This document shows, in pieces, positions 39,437 to 47,154 of a stretch of 64,000 bases of DNA (its first letter is position 1; every line of letters begins with the position of its first letter). A program made the translations under genes and the position numbers. The notes below the pieces were generated by a model. That model worked only from the letters and a program-made list of their open reading frames with translations, had not been told where the DNA came from and searched no databases. This stretch comes from Mesorhizobium sangaii (GTDB lineage Bacteria; Pseudomonadota; Alphaproteobacteria; Rhizobiales; Rhizobiaceae). The DNA lies in contig NZ_JACHEF010000002.1 in the NCBI RefSeq assembly GCF_014207355.1, positions 124,001 through 188,000 of the forward strand. The letters are read 5' to 3'.

Positions 39437-40306
39437 ATGAAGCTTGTAACCTACAACGTCCAGTACGGCATTGGCCTCGATGGGCAGTACGATGTCGAGC
39501 GCGTCACTGACGCCGTGCGCGGCGCCGACGTGATCGCGCTGCAGGAGGTCACCCGCAACAATCCCCGGAATGGCGGCCGCGACATGGTCGCCGAGATCGG
39601 CGAGGCGCTGCCCGACTATTTCGCCGTCTATGGCAGCAATTTCGAGGCCAATATCGGCTCGCGCATCGACAACGGCCGCGCCATCACCACGACCTTCCAG
39701 CTCGGCAATATGGTGCTGTCGAAAACGCCCATTCATCTGTCGCGCAACCTGCTTTTGCCGCGCAGCCGCAGCTTCGAGATGATGAATTTCCAGCGCGGCG
39801 CGCTGGAAGCGCTGATCGAGACGCCGTTGGGTTTCATCCGCTTCTATTCCATCCATCTCGATCACCGCAGCCCGGTCGAACGCGCCCGCCAGATCCAGTT
39901 CCTGCGCCGACGCCTGCTGAATTATGCGCTCGAAGGCGGCGCCTTGTCCGGCGTCGCCGAGATCGGCCTGCCGGAATTGCCCCACCCCGAAGCCTTCGTC
40001 GGCATGGGCGATTTCAACATGCTGGCCGGCTCACCCGAATATGTCGAACTCGCCGGCCGGCCGGACCATGAATTCGGCATGCCGCTGACCGCCGACTTTG
40101 CCGTCGATGCCGCCATGCGCCTCAATGTCACCGGCGACGATCTGGTCAGCTGGGTCGACCCCAAACAGCCCGCCAACGCTAGCCGCCATAAGCGCATCGA
40201 CTACGTCTTCACTAGCGCTTCGCTGGCCAAATCGCTGAAGCGTCTGTGGGTCGACCGCCAGGCTGTCGGTTCGGACCACCTTCCGGTGTGGGTCGAACTG
40301 GGCTGA
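39437..40306 (+). CDS. Endonuclease/exonuclease/phosphatase family protein
   Basis: 289 residues with the EEP fold motifs in order: KLVTYNVQYGIGLDG (metal Asn), ALQEVTRNN (metal Glu), SIHLDHRSP (catalytic His), MGDFNMLAGSPEY (Asp/Asn) and RIDYVFTS...VGSDHLPVWVEL (terminal Asp-His). All catalytic residues appear present. The substrate may be DNA, phospholipid head groups or inositol phosphates. GGAG lies about 12 nt before ATG 39437. It is divergent from obg and ends beside a structured repeat. Confidence 0.9.
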   Translation: MKLVTYNVQYGIGLDGQYDVERVTDAVRGADVIALQEVTRNNPRNGGRDMVAEIGEALPDYFAVYGSNFEANIGSRIDNGRAITTTFQLGNMVLSKTPIHLSRNLLLPRSRSFEMMNFQRGALEALIETPLGFIRFYSIHLDHRSPVERARQIQFLRRRLLNYALEGGALSGVAEIGLPELPHPEAFVGMGDFNMLAGSPEYVELAGRPDHEFGMPLTADFAVDAAMRLNVTGDDLVSWVDPKQPANASRHKRIDYVFTSASLAKSLKRLWVDRQAVGSDHLPVWVELG

Positions 40307-40337
40307 TTTTTTCAACCCTATGATTTCGATGCGACGC

Positions 40338-40481
40338 GAGGTGCGTCGAGATTCAGGTCAGGCCGAGCCGAGAATGGTGGCTTCCGAGAACCGGAGCGGA
40401 GCGTACTTAAGGTACGTGAGCACCGGAAGCGCAGGAAACCGCCATTCGCAGGCCGGCCTCACCTGAATATCGATACACCTC
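40338..40481. repeat. Structured 140-bp intergenic element, copy 1
   Basis: Ends GAGGTGCGTCGAGATTCAGG and ACCTGAATATCGATACACCT pair over about 20 bp. An inner stem GAATGGTGG/CCGCCATTC and an apical stem-loop CCGGAGCGGAGCGTAC...GTACGTGAGCACCGG are also present. A second copy lies at 52761-52902 with compensating changes. It lies between convergent genes and its right arm overlaps the stop codon of the acetyltransferase gene. Confidence 0.85.
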
Positions 40482-41067
40482 AAAAATGCACCCAGTTCCT
40501 AAGGCTCGTCCAGGTCTTCCTGTCGAGCCGGTAGCGCTCGACCGGCACCTGGCCGGCGACGATCGAGTTCAACATGCCCTGGCCGGCATACTGGAAGCCG
40601 CACTTGTGGATCACCCGGCGCGAGGCCGGATTGATGACCCGCGTCGAGGCATGCAGCACCTGGATCGACGTCTTCTGGAAGGCGAGGTCGACCAGCGCAT
40701 GGGCTGCTTCGGTCGCATAACCCTTCTTCCAGTAAGGCTCGCCAATCCAGTAACCGAGCTCCAGCCCGCGATCGGTGGTGTTGAGACCGGCGCAACCGAC
40801 GAAGGTGTCGGTGCCGGCCAGCGTCAAGGCATAGGCAATGCCGCTCCGGCGCGACTTGGTCATGGCCAGGAAGGCGCGTCCCTCGGCCTCACCGTAGGGG
40901 TGCGGCATGCGGGCCAGCATTTCGGCGACATGGCGATTGTCGGCAAGTTCGACCAGTTGCGGAATGTCGTCTTCGCGGGGCGCCCGCATCACCAGCCGCT
41001 CGGTGACCAGGACCGGGCAGTCTATCGCGTAACTTTCGTCTTCGGTGTCTTCCGCTTCGGCAACCAT
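40480..41067 (-). CDS. GNAT-family N-acetyltransferase (RimJ/RimL type)
   Basis: 195 residues. RimJ-like pattern: VLVTERLVMRAPREDDIPQL, FVGCAGLNTTDRGLELGYWI, GEPYWKKGYATEAAHALVDL (acetyl-CoA-binding) and RRVIHKCGFQYAGQG. The substrate is probably a protein N-terminus or an amino compound. ATG 41067 is chosen for its strong GGAGG 8 nt upstream. The rpmA terminator lies directly upstream (41086-41117), so the gene either has a promoter within that short space or depends on read-through. Confidence 0.93.
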   Translation of the reverse strand: MVAEAEDTEDESYAIDCPVLVTERLVMRAPREDDIPQLVELADNRHVAEMLARMPHPYGEAEGRAFLAMTKSRRSGIAYALTLAGTDTFVGCAGLNTTDRGLELGYWIGEPYWKKGYATEAAHALVDLAFQKTSIQVLHASTRVINPASRRVIHKCGFQYAGQGMLNSIVAGQVPVERYRLDRKTWTSLRNWVHF

Positions 41068-41085
41068 GTGAAAGTCCTCCAGGCC

Positions 41086-41117
41086 AAGAAAAAGGGGAGA
41101 TGGAAACCCATCTCCCC
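41086..41117 (-). terminator. Terminator of the rplU-rpmA operon
   Basis: A 10-bp stem GGGGAGATGG/CCATCTCCCC (41094-41103 with 41108-41117) is followed on the minus strand by TTTTTCTT. It lies only about 20 bp before the acetyltransferase start. Confidence 0.88.
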
Positions 41118-41186
41118 TGATCCTTTTCCTGGCTTTGCCAGACACCGGTTCCCGAGATGGGCGCCGGTGTTCTAGTGCGGAACCGG

Positions 41187-41456
41187 CTACTCCGCGGCTT
41201 TGGCAATCGGGTTGACCGATACGTAGGTTCGGCCGTTGGCTTTTTTGTTGAACGTCACGGCGCCGGTCTCGAGCGCGAAAAGGGTATGGTCCGTGCCCAT
41301 GCCGACATTGACGCCGGGATGCCAGGTCGTGCCGCGTTGACGAATGATGATGTTGCCCGGGATGACGGCTTCGCCGCCGAACTTCTTCACGCCCAGACGC
41401 TTGGAATGCGAGTCGCGACCGTTGCGCGACGAGCCGCCAGCTTTCTTGTGTGCCAT
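41187..41456 (-). CDS. rpmA: Ribosomal protein L27
   Basis: 89 residues. [20 protein letters not shown] at the N-terminus and [20 protein letters not shown] are diagnostic. It reaches towards the peptidyl-transferase centre of the 50S subunit. It follows rplU by 98 bp on the same strand, the universal order, and is closed by a terminator. Confidence 0.98.
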   Translation of the reverse strand: MAHKKAGGSSRNGRDSHSKRLGVKKFGGEAVIPGNIIIRQRGTTWHPGVNVGMGTDHTLFALETGAVTFNKKANGRTYVSVNPIAKAAE

Positions 41457-41554
41457 CTAACTAACTCCGTTGCGCCGCAAGGCGCCTAAAAGGCCTTATG
41501 AACGCGTTCGCGTTCCGTTTCAAGTCCGATTCCGGCGACCTTATCGCCAGAAAA

Positions 41555-42223
41555 TTACTTCGCCGCCAATTCCTTGGCCTGCTCGCGCCAGTCTTTGATC
41601 TGGTCGGCGCTGAAGGGCATGTGCTCGTCGATCTTGGCGACATCCTTGTCGGTCAGCTTGGCGAGCTGGGCGAAGGTGATGATGCCCTGTTCGGCGAGGT
41701 CCTTGGCAGCGACCGGGCCGATGCCCTTGATCACGGTCAGGTCGTCCGGCTCGCCCTTCGGCGCCTTGAACAGCGGCGCTGCCGCGGTCTCGGCGGCCTT
41801 GGCCTTGGGCTCCTTCTTCGGCGCGGCTTCCGCCTTCGCTTCGGTGGCAACCTCTGCCTTGGCTTCCTTCTTCGGCGCCTTGACGGCTGCCGTCTTCGTC
41901 GGCTTGGCGCCACCCAGCAGGATCTCCGAGATCCGCACGGTGGTCAAAAGCTGGCGATGGCCGATCTTGCGGCGCGAATTCTGCCGGCGGCGCTTCTTGA
42001 AAGCGATGACGGTGCGGTTCTTGCCCTGCTCGACGACTTCGGCGGTGACCACCGCGCCATCGACGAACGGAGCGCCGAACGTGACATTCTCGCCCTCGCC
42101 ATGCGCGAGCACGTGGCCGATCTCGACCATATCGCCGACATTGGCTTCGACTTTTTCGATCTTCAAGAGATCGTTGGCGGCAACGCGATACTGCTTGCCA
42201 CCCGTTTTAATGACTGCGAACAT
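41555..42223 (-). CDS. rplU: Ribosomal protein L21 with Ala/Lys linker and helix-hairpin-helix tail
   Basis: 222 residues, twice the usual about 103. Residues 1-103 are L21 ([34 protein letters not shown]). Residues 104-155 are an Ala/Lys/Glu-rich linker. Residues 160-221 are a helix-hairpin-helix-type domain ([33 protein letters not shown]). Extended L21 proteins of this kind are known from rhizobia; the role of the tail is unknown. A sigma-70-like promoter lies about 126 bp upstream (42349-42377). Confidence 0.96.
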   Translation of the reverse strand: MFAVIKTGGKQYRVAANDLLKIEKVEANVGDMVEIGHVLAHGEGENVTFGAPFVDGAVVTAEVVEQGKNRTVIAFKKRRRQNSRRKIGHRQLLTTVRISEILLGGAKPTKTAAVKAPKKEAKAEVATEAKAEAAPKKEPKAKAAETAAAPLFKAPKGEPDDLTVIKGIGPVAAKDLAEQGIITFAQLAKLTDKDVAKIDEHMPFSADQIKDWREQAKELAAK

Positions 42224-42626
42224 TTTTTGCCTTTCGCTGTTCGGTCGGCCTTGATGAACCGCCCTGGCGGTTCGGCCGTCTTTTTGTCAGTCTGCGGGTT
42301 CAAAAAACAAGCGGCGCGGAAGAACCCTCCACGCCGATTGCGCGCTGTCCCTAACCGAAGGTTGGGTGCAAGTCAAGGCGAAGCCGTTGCCGAGGTGGTT
42401 ATTAGCTCGGCAAGCATCTGGCCATGTCGACATGATCGCACGGCGTTGTCGTAGTCGGCAGGCGAGGATGCGTCGGGTGGCCGGAAATCCGTATGGGCTT
42501 GACCCCAGACATCTGCGCAAATCCGCCGCTTGTCCGGCAAGCCAAATAACTCGCGGATTGGCCTTGTAACCTGCCCGTTCAGCCGTTATCTAGTGCGCCG
42601 CGCCGGCAACGGCCGACCATGACCGC
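42224..42626. other. Intergenic region between rplU and tRNA-Ser
   Basis: 403 bp. It holds the rplU leader (about 125 nt) and promoter on the minus strand. No supported gene was found. The tRNA promoter should lie at the right end. Confidence 0.5.
42349..42377 (-). promoter_or_regulatory. Probable sigma-70-type promoter of rplU
   Basis: On the minus strand CTTGAC (42377-42372), a 17-nt spacer and TTAGGG (42354-42349). The -35 matches the alphaproteobacterial consensus; the -10 is weak. Confidence 0.5.
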
Positions 42627-42716
42627 GGAGAGGTGGCAGAGTGGTCGAATGCACCGCACTCGAAATGCGGCATGGGTGCAAGCCCATCGGGGGTTCGAAT
42701 CCCTCCCTCTCCGCCA
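42627..42716 (+). tRNA. tRNA-Ser (anticodon CGA)
   Basis: A 90-nt tRNA with acceptor stem GGAGAGG/CCTCTCC, discriminator G and encoded CCA. The anticodon stem CCGCA/TGCGG carries loop CTCGAAA (anticodon CGA). The long variable arm (TGGGTGCAAGCCCA) and T-arm GGGGGTTCGAATCCCTC are typical of class-II serine tRNAs. Confidence 0.97.
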
Positions 42717-42822
42717 TTGATTTCTCGCCTAACAGATTGATTTAACAGACTATCTGTCATCGTCGTTTGCCTCCTTCCCAATGCGTTTCCCAAGGAAACT
42801 GCAACCGAAGGAGACATGGATT

Positions 42823-43113
42823 ATGCACCGCTTTTCTGACCAGAACGAAGGCCCGATCATCGGGAGATTTTCCCGCCGCGCTATCCTGGGCGCCTTCGCA
42901 TCTGTTCCAGCCATAGGAGCCGCAACCGCTGCGGCGGGAGTTTCAAGGCTTCCCGCTGCCCAACCGCCGGAACACACAGAGGAGCGCGTCATGCGCCTCG
43001 CAAGGGAGCTTTCCGCCGCATTGGAAGGTATGCACGGCGGGGAGTGGCAGGTTACTGTCGATCATTCGTTTGGCTTCGCTCTTATTGTGCAGCATGGCGC
43101 GGTGCAGTCATGA
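42823..43113 (+). CDS. Small protein with Tat-like signal, unknown function
   Basis: 96 residues. The N-terminus has a twin-arginine-type signal (GRFSRRAILGAFASVPAIGA), followed by a short mature region (EERVMRLARELSAALEGMHG; WQVTVDHSFGFALIVQHGAV). No family was recognised. AAGGAG lies 9 nt before ATG 42823, while an earlier ATG is too close. It is the first gene after tRNA-Ser, and its stop overlaps the next start (ATGA). Confidence 0.65.
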   Translation: MHRFSDQNEGPIIGRFSRRAILGAFASVPAIGAATAAAGVSRLPAAQPPEHTEERVMRLARELSAALEGMHGGEWQVTVDHSFGFALIVQHGAVQS

Positions 43114-43379
43114 GCGACACGTCAAAAGGTCCCGTCGACGGGACGTTTCACACGATCGACGCGCTCGACAACCTCAGCATGGCAAAGCATCTGTTTTTCG
43201 CGGCGCTAATGGCGTTGGCCGACATCGATAACATGCAGGAACGCAGTGCCATCGAAGCTGTGCTGAGCGAAGGTCTGGCGAAGCTTAAGGCAGGTGTTGC
43301 GACGCTTGAGACAATCAGGACGAACGGCAAAAAAACAGCCAGACCGCACCTAATCATGCCGGTCAACTCGGCACCTTGA
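43110..43379 (+). CDS. Small helical protein, unknown function
   Basis: 89 residues, mostly helical (LSMAKHLFFAALMALADIDN, then QERSAIEAVLSEGLAKLKAG). No domain was recognised. ATG 43110 overlaps the stop of the preceding gene, and its own stop overlaps the next start (TTGA), which points to one translationally coupled unit of three. The low resemblance to housekeeping genes and the position after a tRNA suggest accessory DNA. Confidence 0.6.
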   Translation: MSDTSKGPVDGTFHTIDALDNLSMAKHLFFAALMALADIDNMQERSAIEAVLSEGLAKLKAGVATLETIRTNGKKTARPHLIMPVNSAP

Positions 43380-43627
43380 TCGCCGCGCACGTGAAGGCTC
43401 TGGCGGAATATGATGCCGAGCCCGGAGATAACCCGAAGTCGCCAGCCGTGGCGCGGGCGAACGCGCTCGTCACCAAGACGCGCCAAGCCCTGTTCGATCA
43501 TCGGCCGACGAACTTGGCCGAAGCCACGCGCAAGGGCGAGTTCATGGCATCATGCAGGACGTTCATCGAATGGGATGACTTTGACCAGGTCCAACTGATA
43601 AACGCTCTGACGCCGATGGCCGGCTAA
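43376..43627 (+). CDS. Small protein, unknown function
   Basis: 83 residues. The start is TTG 43376, overlapping the upstream TGA; no better start exists for the first conserved-looking part (MIAAHVKALAEYDAEPGDNP). It is acidic and helical, ending FDQVQLINALTPMAG. No family was recognised. It is the last of the coupled trio; no terminator was seen within the following 60 bp. Confidence 0.55.
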   Translation: MIAAHVKALAEYDAEPGDNPKSPAVARANALVTKTRQALFDHRPTNLAEATRKGEFMASCRTFIEWDDFDQVQLINALTPMAG

Positions 43628-43801
43628 AAGAGCCTTCTAATCATTCCGCGCACGAAACGAATCGAGCCCGCTGCCTCACGGTGGCAGGCTTTTCATTTGG
43701 CGGTGGGGACTAGCGGGATTAGCGGGCAAAATGCCGTCGCTTTCGAGTGTCAGCAGATGTGGTAAGGTTGATTGTCGGCGAGTAGCAGAGGTCCAGCAAC
43801 A

Positions 43802-44512
43802 ATGACTTTGAGACGAACCAGAGCTTACGGCACATCCGGCTTGGTTCTAGCGGTTTGCATTGTATTTGCTTGGCAGAACGCCGCTGCCGCTCAAAATTGC
43901 GACGCAGCCGCGACGCCTGGCGTCAATTGGCAGGACTGTGACAAAAAGATTCTCATCCTAAAAGGACAGGACCTGAGCGGGGCGAACCTGATCGGTGTTG
44001 ATTTCACTTCGACCGACCTCAGGAACAGCAATCTCCTTGCGGCAAATTTTGAGAAGGCAACGCTTGTGCGTGCTTCCCTGGCCGACTCGACCGCCAAAGG
44101 CGCCCGGTTCGACAAAATCGAGGCCTACAGGACCGACTTCAGCCATATGGACGCGCAGGGCGCTGTGTTTACGAGCGCGGAAGTGCAGCGCTCGAATTTC
44201 CAGGACGCCAATCTGACCAATGTTGATTTCACAAAGGCGGAATTGGGGCGAGCGCAGTTCCATGACGCCGATATCAGCGGCAGCCGCTTTTCGTTTGCCA
44301 ATCTCGCGCGGGCGGACTTCCGAGGAGCGACGTTCACCGCGCCGATAGACTTTGACCGCGCTTTTCTCTTTCTGACCCGTATCGAGGGCCTCGATCTTTC
44401 CAATTCGGCGGGGCTGTCCCAGTGGCAGATCAACATGGCTTGCGGAGACGCCCGGACCGAGTTGCCTTCTGGCTTGACGAGGCCTGAAGATTGGCCCTGT
44501 AGCGAGCCATAG
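43802..44512 (+). CDS. Exported pentapeptide-repeat protein
   Basis: 236 residues. A signal peptide (LVLAVCIVFAWQNAAAA) is followed by about 20 pentapeptide repeats of A(N/D)LxX type (LSGANLIGVDFTSTDLRNSN; FQDANLTNVDFTKAELGRAQ), which fold into a right-handed square beta-helix. The C-terminus has two cysteines (MACGDART and WPCSEP) that could pair in the periplasm. ATG 43802 has GAGG 10 nt upstream. The function of exported members is unknown; DNA-gyrase-protecting relatives are cytosolic. Confidence 0.82.
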   Translation: MTLRRTRAYGTSGLVLAVCIVFAWQNAAAAQNCDAAATPGVNWQDCDKKILILKGQDLSGANLIGVDFTSTDLRNSNLLAANFEKATLVRASLADSTAKGARFDKIEAYRTDFSHMDAQGAVFTSAEVQRSNFQDANLTNVDFTKAELGRAQFHDADISGSRFSFANLARADFRGATFTAPIDFDRAFLFLTRIEGLDLSNSAGLSQWQINMACGDARTELPSGLTRPEDWPCSEP

Positions 44513-44537
44513 GCTCGGCGCCGTGTCGCTGCCGGGG

Positions 44538-44569
44538 CTGAAATCGTCAAGCGCGCCCTTGCGGGGGCG
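44538..44569 (+). repeat. 32-bp direct repeat, copy A
   Basis: CTGAAATCGTCAAGCGCGCC then CTTGCGGGGGCG; 30 of 32 bases match copy B at 44802-44833. Confidence 0.8.
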
Positions 44570-44649
44570 TCTCGGAGTTCCCAAAGGCAAAGATGTCGGG
44601 CCCGCCATCCGCTTATTTCGGCAGGGTGCCAAGCCTCGTTAGCGCCAAA

Positions 44650-44686
44650 AAGCAAAGCCCGCTGCCTCGGGGGGAAGCAGCGGGCA
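44650..44686 (-). terminator. Strong hairpin, terminator-like on the minus strand
   Basis: A perfect 9-bp stem GCCCGCTGC/GCAGCGGGC (44657-44665 with 44677-44685) is followed on the minus strand by TTTGCTTTTTGG. No minus-strand gene was identified upstream of it, so its role is open. Confidence 0.5.
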
Positions 44687-44801
44687 AATGCAGGGCCGGA
44701 AGGTCCTGTGTGCAAGTTTCCGGCAGCGCCCGACACAAACGGCGCGGCTGGAGGTTGGTTCCGCGCCAATATCCAGCCGTCTAGTTGCCAATGGCCGTTC
44801 T

Positions 44802-44833
44802 CTGAAATAATCAAGCGCGCCCTTGCGGGGGCG
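44802..44833 (+). repeat. 32-bp direct repeat, copy B
   Basis: CTGAAATAATCAAGCGCGCC then CTTGCGGGGGCG; partner of 44538-44569, 264 bp apart. Confidence 0.8.
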
Positions 44834-44884
44834 AAGCTTGCTTGCTCCTTGACAGCAGCCCACTTACGGCGCGATGGACACCAT

Positions 44885-45091
44885 ATGTTGAAAGCCTCTA
44901 ACAACCGGGAGATGGCGCGTCAGGCCGCCAGGGCGCTTCACAACGGCATGACTGACAAGGAAGATGCCGCCATCACCGCCGCCGCCCTTGCAGATCCCGA
45001 TGCACAGCCTCTGCCTGATTATCTGCCCCGCAAGCCGAAGACCTCAGCCGGCGAGCGCCATACCGACGGCGATTCCGACGCCGATCGCTAG
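44885..45091 (+). CDS. Small acidic protein, unknown function
   Basis: 68 residues starting at ATG 44885 (MLKASNNREMARQAARALHN). A central acidic segment (DKEDAAITAAALADPDAQPL) recalls antitoxin-like or BrnA-like short proteins, but the match is too weak to name. The end is polar and disordered (GERHTDGDSDADR). No toxin gene was identified beside it. Confidence 0.45.
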   Translation: MLKASNNREMARQAARALHNGMTDKEDAAITAAALADPDAQPLPDYLPRKPKTSAGERHTDGDSDADR

Positions 45092-45126
45092 GCCTGCGGC
45101 GCCTAGCGTACCGCCTCGTTGGCCCC

Positions 45127-45270
45127 TCAGATGTTCCTCTCGATATGAGCCTCGATCGGATTTGGGCGCCGTAGCTCAAATCTTTTAGCTGCCATAAATG
45201 TCAGCACGATAGCCGCAGCTATCGATGCAATGACGGTGGTGGTAAGGGCTAGACTTCTCACTATCTTCAC
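45127..45270 (-). CDS. Possible 47-residue single-span membrane protein
   Basis: Starts GTG 45270. Sequence features: basic MKIVRSLAL, a hydrophobic span (VIASIAAAIVLTFMAA), then a basic/polar cytosolic tail (KRFELRRPNPIEAHIERNI). The positive residues and span look like a real small membrane protein, but the ribosome-binding site is weak. Confidence 0.35.
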   Translation of the reverse strand: MKIVRSLALTTTVIASIAAAIVLTFMAAKRFELRRPNPIEAHIERNI

Positions 45271-45441
45271 TCAACAAAGCAGCGCGATATTCCAGCCAAA
45301 AATCTCCGAATAGAAGGTGGGATGCTCGCTAGATCGAGCTTCGGCGGCGTTTGTCCCCGCGCTGCCTAAACTATGGGCATATTAGCAACTTCGCAATTAA
45401 GCCTATTGGCGGGACCAAGACTGAAGTCCCAGCCCAGCCGT

Positions 45442-45657
45442 CTAGCGTTGTCGATCGAAACTGCTTCCAGCCGCGGTTGCGCCGCTGCCGATCGCCTCCG
45501 AGCAGCCAAAGAGCCCGACCAGATCCCAATGCATGGAACCATGGTCCGGCCTGAGCCGGTCGATCAGCGCCTGGATATCAAGCTTTGTCGATTTGCAGCA
45601 CATCGGATGCCCGCAATTGACATAAGGCGGTTTCGCGGGCGGCGAGGGTGTCGGCAA
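45442..45657 (-). pseudogene. Possible degraded zinc-ribbon-type small protein
   Basis: The frame contains NCGHPMCCKSTKLDIQALID, then RLRPDHGSMHWDLVGLFGCS, which resembles small rhizobial proteins with a CxxC zinc ribbon and a PDHGxMHxDL motif. The second Cys pair is lost after CSE, where the frame seems to slip (a neighbouring frame continues GDRQRRNRGWKQF). This is a weak call made from memory of the motif. Confidence 0.3.
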
Positions 45658-45687
45658 TGGTCTTGCAGTACGATTTCTGACGGGCTT

Positions 45688-46641
45688 CTAGCGCGCCCCC
45701 TTCACCCTCATCTTGAGACCGTAAACACTGCCGGTGGCGGTGATAAAGAGCAGGTCGTTATCTTTGCCACCAAAGGTTACGTTTGTCGTCGTCTCGGGTA
45801 CGTCGATTTGTTCGATCTTGTTTCCCGTTTGATCGAATACAGCCACACCAATCTGGGTGAGATAGACGTTGCCCTTAGAATCGATGGTCATGCCGTCAGA
45901 ACCGAGTTTGCAAAAGACGCGTTTGTTCGTGAGCTCGCCATCTGGCTGGATATCGTAGGCATAGGTCCTACTCGCGCCGTAGTCCCCCACGTAAAGCAAC
46001 TTGCCGTCGGGCGTGCCAATGATGCCGTTGGGTTTCGTCAGGTCGGTCGTGACACGCGTGACGGTCTTGTGGTCGGGCGTGACGAAGTAGACGTTTTGGC
46101 CCTCCACCCGCGTGCTGCGGTCGTGATATGAATCGAAATCAGGGTCGGTAAAATAGATGCCGCCGTCCGGACGAATCCACAAGTCATTCGGGCCGTTGAA
46201 CACCTTGCCGTCGAAGTTCGTCACCAGCACCGTAACCTTCTTGTCGGGCGCAATGGACCATAGTTCGCCCTTATCGGGGGCGACGGCGATGAGATTGCCG
46301 ACCTTGTCGAAGTAAGTTCCATTCGCGCGTCCCGCTGGCTTGAGCCAGTCGGAGAATTTCCCGTCTACCGCACTCCACTTAACGATACGATCGTTCGGGT
46401 CGTCGGTGAAGAACACGTTGCCATCAACATCCGCTGCCGGACCTTCGGTGTATCCATAACCTTCGCCCAATTTTTCCAACTTCGCACCAGGCGCGACGAC
46501 GGAGGAATCCGCCGCGAAGATGGAACCTGTTGTGAGCAACAGAACGCCGAGAAGTGCGCAGGTGCAACCGAATGCTCTCATGAGCGGAAGATCCGGCCAA
46601 AATTGGAAACTTTCTGCGGCGTCAGCAAGAAATCTTTTCAT
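45688..46641 (-). CDS. SMP-30/gluconolactonase-like secreted protein
   Basis: 317 residues. Six-bladed beta-propeller of the SMP-30/lactonase family: GYGYTEGPAADVDGNVFFTD (metal Glu), NGPNDLWIRPDGGIYFTDPD (metal Asn), TKPNGIIGTPDGKLLYVGDY and LGSDGMTIDSKGNVYLTQ (metal Asp). A hydrophobic export signal (CALLGVLLLTTGSIFAAD) lies about 20-45 residues in. ATG 46641 has AGAGGG 9 nt upstream, while the internal ATG at 46581, which starts right at the signal, has none. It could hydrolyse a sugar lactone in the periplasm. Its GC is lower than that of the flanking housekeeping genes. Confidence 0.85.
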   Translation of the reverse strand: MKRFLADAAESFQFWPDLPLMRAFGCTCALLGVLLLTTGSIFAADSSVVAPGAKLEKLGEGYGYTEGPAADVDGNVFFTDDPNDRIVKWSAVDGKFSDWLKPAGRANGTYFDKVGNLIAVAPDKGELWSIAPDKKVTVLVTNFDGKVFNGPNDLWIRPDGGIYFTDPDFDSYHDRSTRVEGQNVYFVTPDHKTVTRVTTDLTKPNGIIGTPDGKLLYVGDYGASRTYAYDIQPDGELTNKRVFCKLGSDGMTIDSKGNVYLTQIGVAVFDQTGNKIEQIDVPETTTNVTFGGKDNDLLFITATGSVYGLKMRVKGAR

Positions 46642-46768
46642 GTGACGATTCCCTCTCAGTGTTGTCGGCTTGAACTTCCGCACGATGAATTCGAACAGGA
46701 TATCCGATACCCACATGGCGGAGACGCCGATCAGGAAGGCGGCGGCGGGCCGCGCCAGAATCCTACTC

Positions 46769-47122
46769 ATGGCGCGGGAAATCAATATCGGTGACAGGGT
46801 GGCGATCTTCGCCACTATGGGCAAGCGCATCGAGGATCGCGTAACCCTGCACATCCTCACGGCCAACAATCCCTATTCGATCATCGATCCAAAGGCGAAG
46901 CCGGGCGACAGGATGAGATTCGAGGGTGAAGTGATCTATGTCGACGAGGATCTTCGCCGTGTCACCGTGCAGGTGCTTGGCCGCGTCACGGTCGAAGCCA
47001 GTACGGTCGAACTGGTCAGGAAGTACCGGCCGCCGACCCGCTGCGGGACATGGTCGACTAACCAAACCCGAGCCCCGATTTACCACTCATTGCCTAGCCG
47101 GATTGTGGCTCTAGCTCTCTGA
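46769..47122 (+). CDS. Small beta-rich protein, unknown function
   Basis: 117 residues from ATG 46769. The first about 85 residues look like a compact beta-barrel (INIGDRVAIFATMGKRIEDR; FEGEVIYVDEDLRRVTVQVL), such as a KOW/SH3-like fold. The last about 30 are unconserved in character. Similar short proteins occur in rhizobia without known function. It is divergent from the SMP-30 gene, 127 bp away. Confidence 0.55.
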   Translation: MAREINIGDRVAIFATMGKRIEDRVTLHILTANNPYSIIDPKAKPGDRMRFEGEVIYVDEDLRRVTVQVLGRVTVEASTVELVRKYRPPTRCGTWSTNQTRAPIYHSLPSRIVALAL

Positions 47123-47154
47123 GCGTAGAGTACTTCCGCTCGGGGGAAGGCAAA

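Larger units (their letters stand above)
44513..44884. other. Intergenic region with direct repeats and a hairpin
   Basis: 372 bp without a supported gene; holds the 32-bp direct repeats (44538, 44802) and a strong hairpin (44657-44685). Confidence 0.5.
45092..45687. other. Low-coding stretch
   Basis: 596 bp. It contains only a possible 47-residue membrane protein (45127-45270) and a possible zinc-ribbon remnant (45442-45657), both on the minus strand; the rest shows nothing recognisable. Confidence 0.5.

Noticed and set aside
39362..39985. 207-codon minus-strand frame opposite the EEP gene
   Set aside because: The plus strand has all EEP catalytic motifs over the same DNA; the minus frame has none.
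42627..42716. tRNA-Ser as a proven integration site
   Set aside because: No integrase gene and no repeated tRNA 3' end were found in the window, so the island is only suggested by gene content.
44885..45091. Antitoxin gene of a toxin-antitoxin pair
   Set aside because: The 68-residue protein is only vaguely antitoxin-like and no toxin-sized partner was found next to it.
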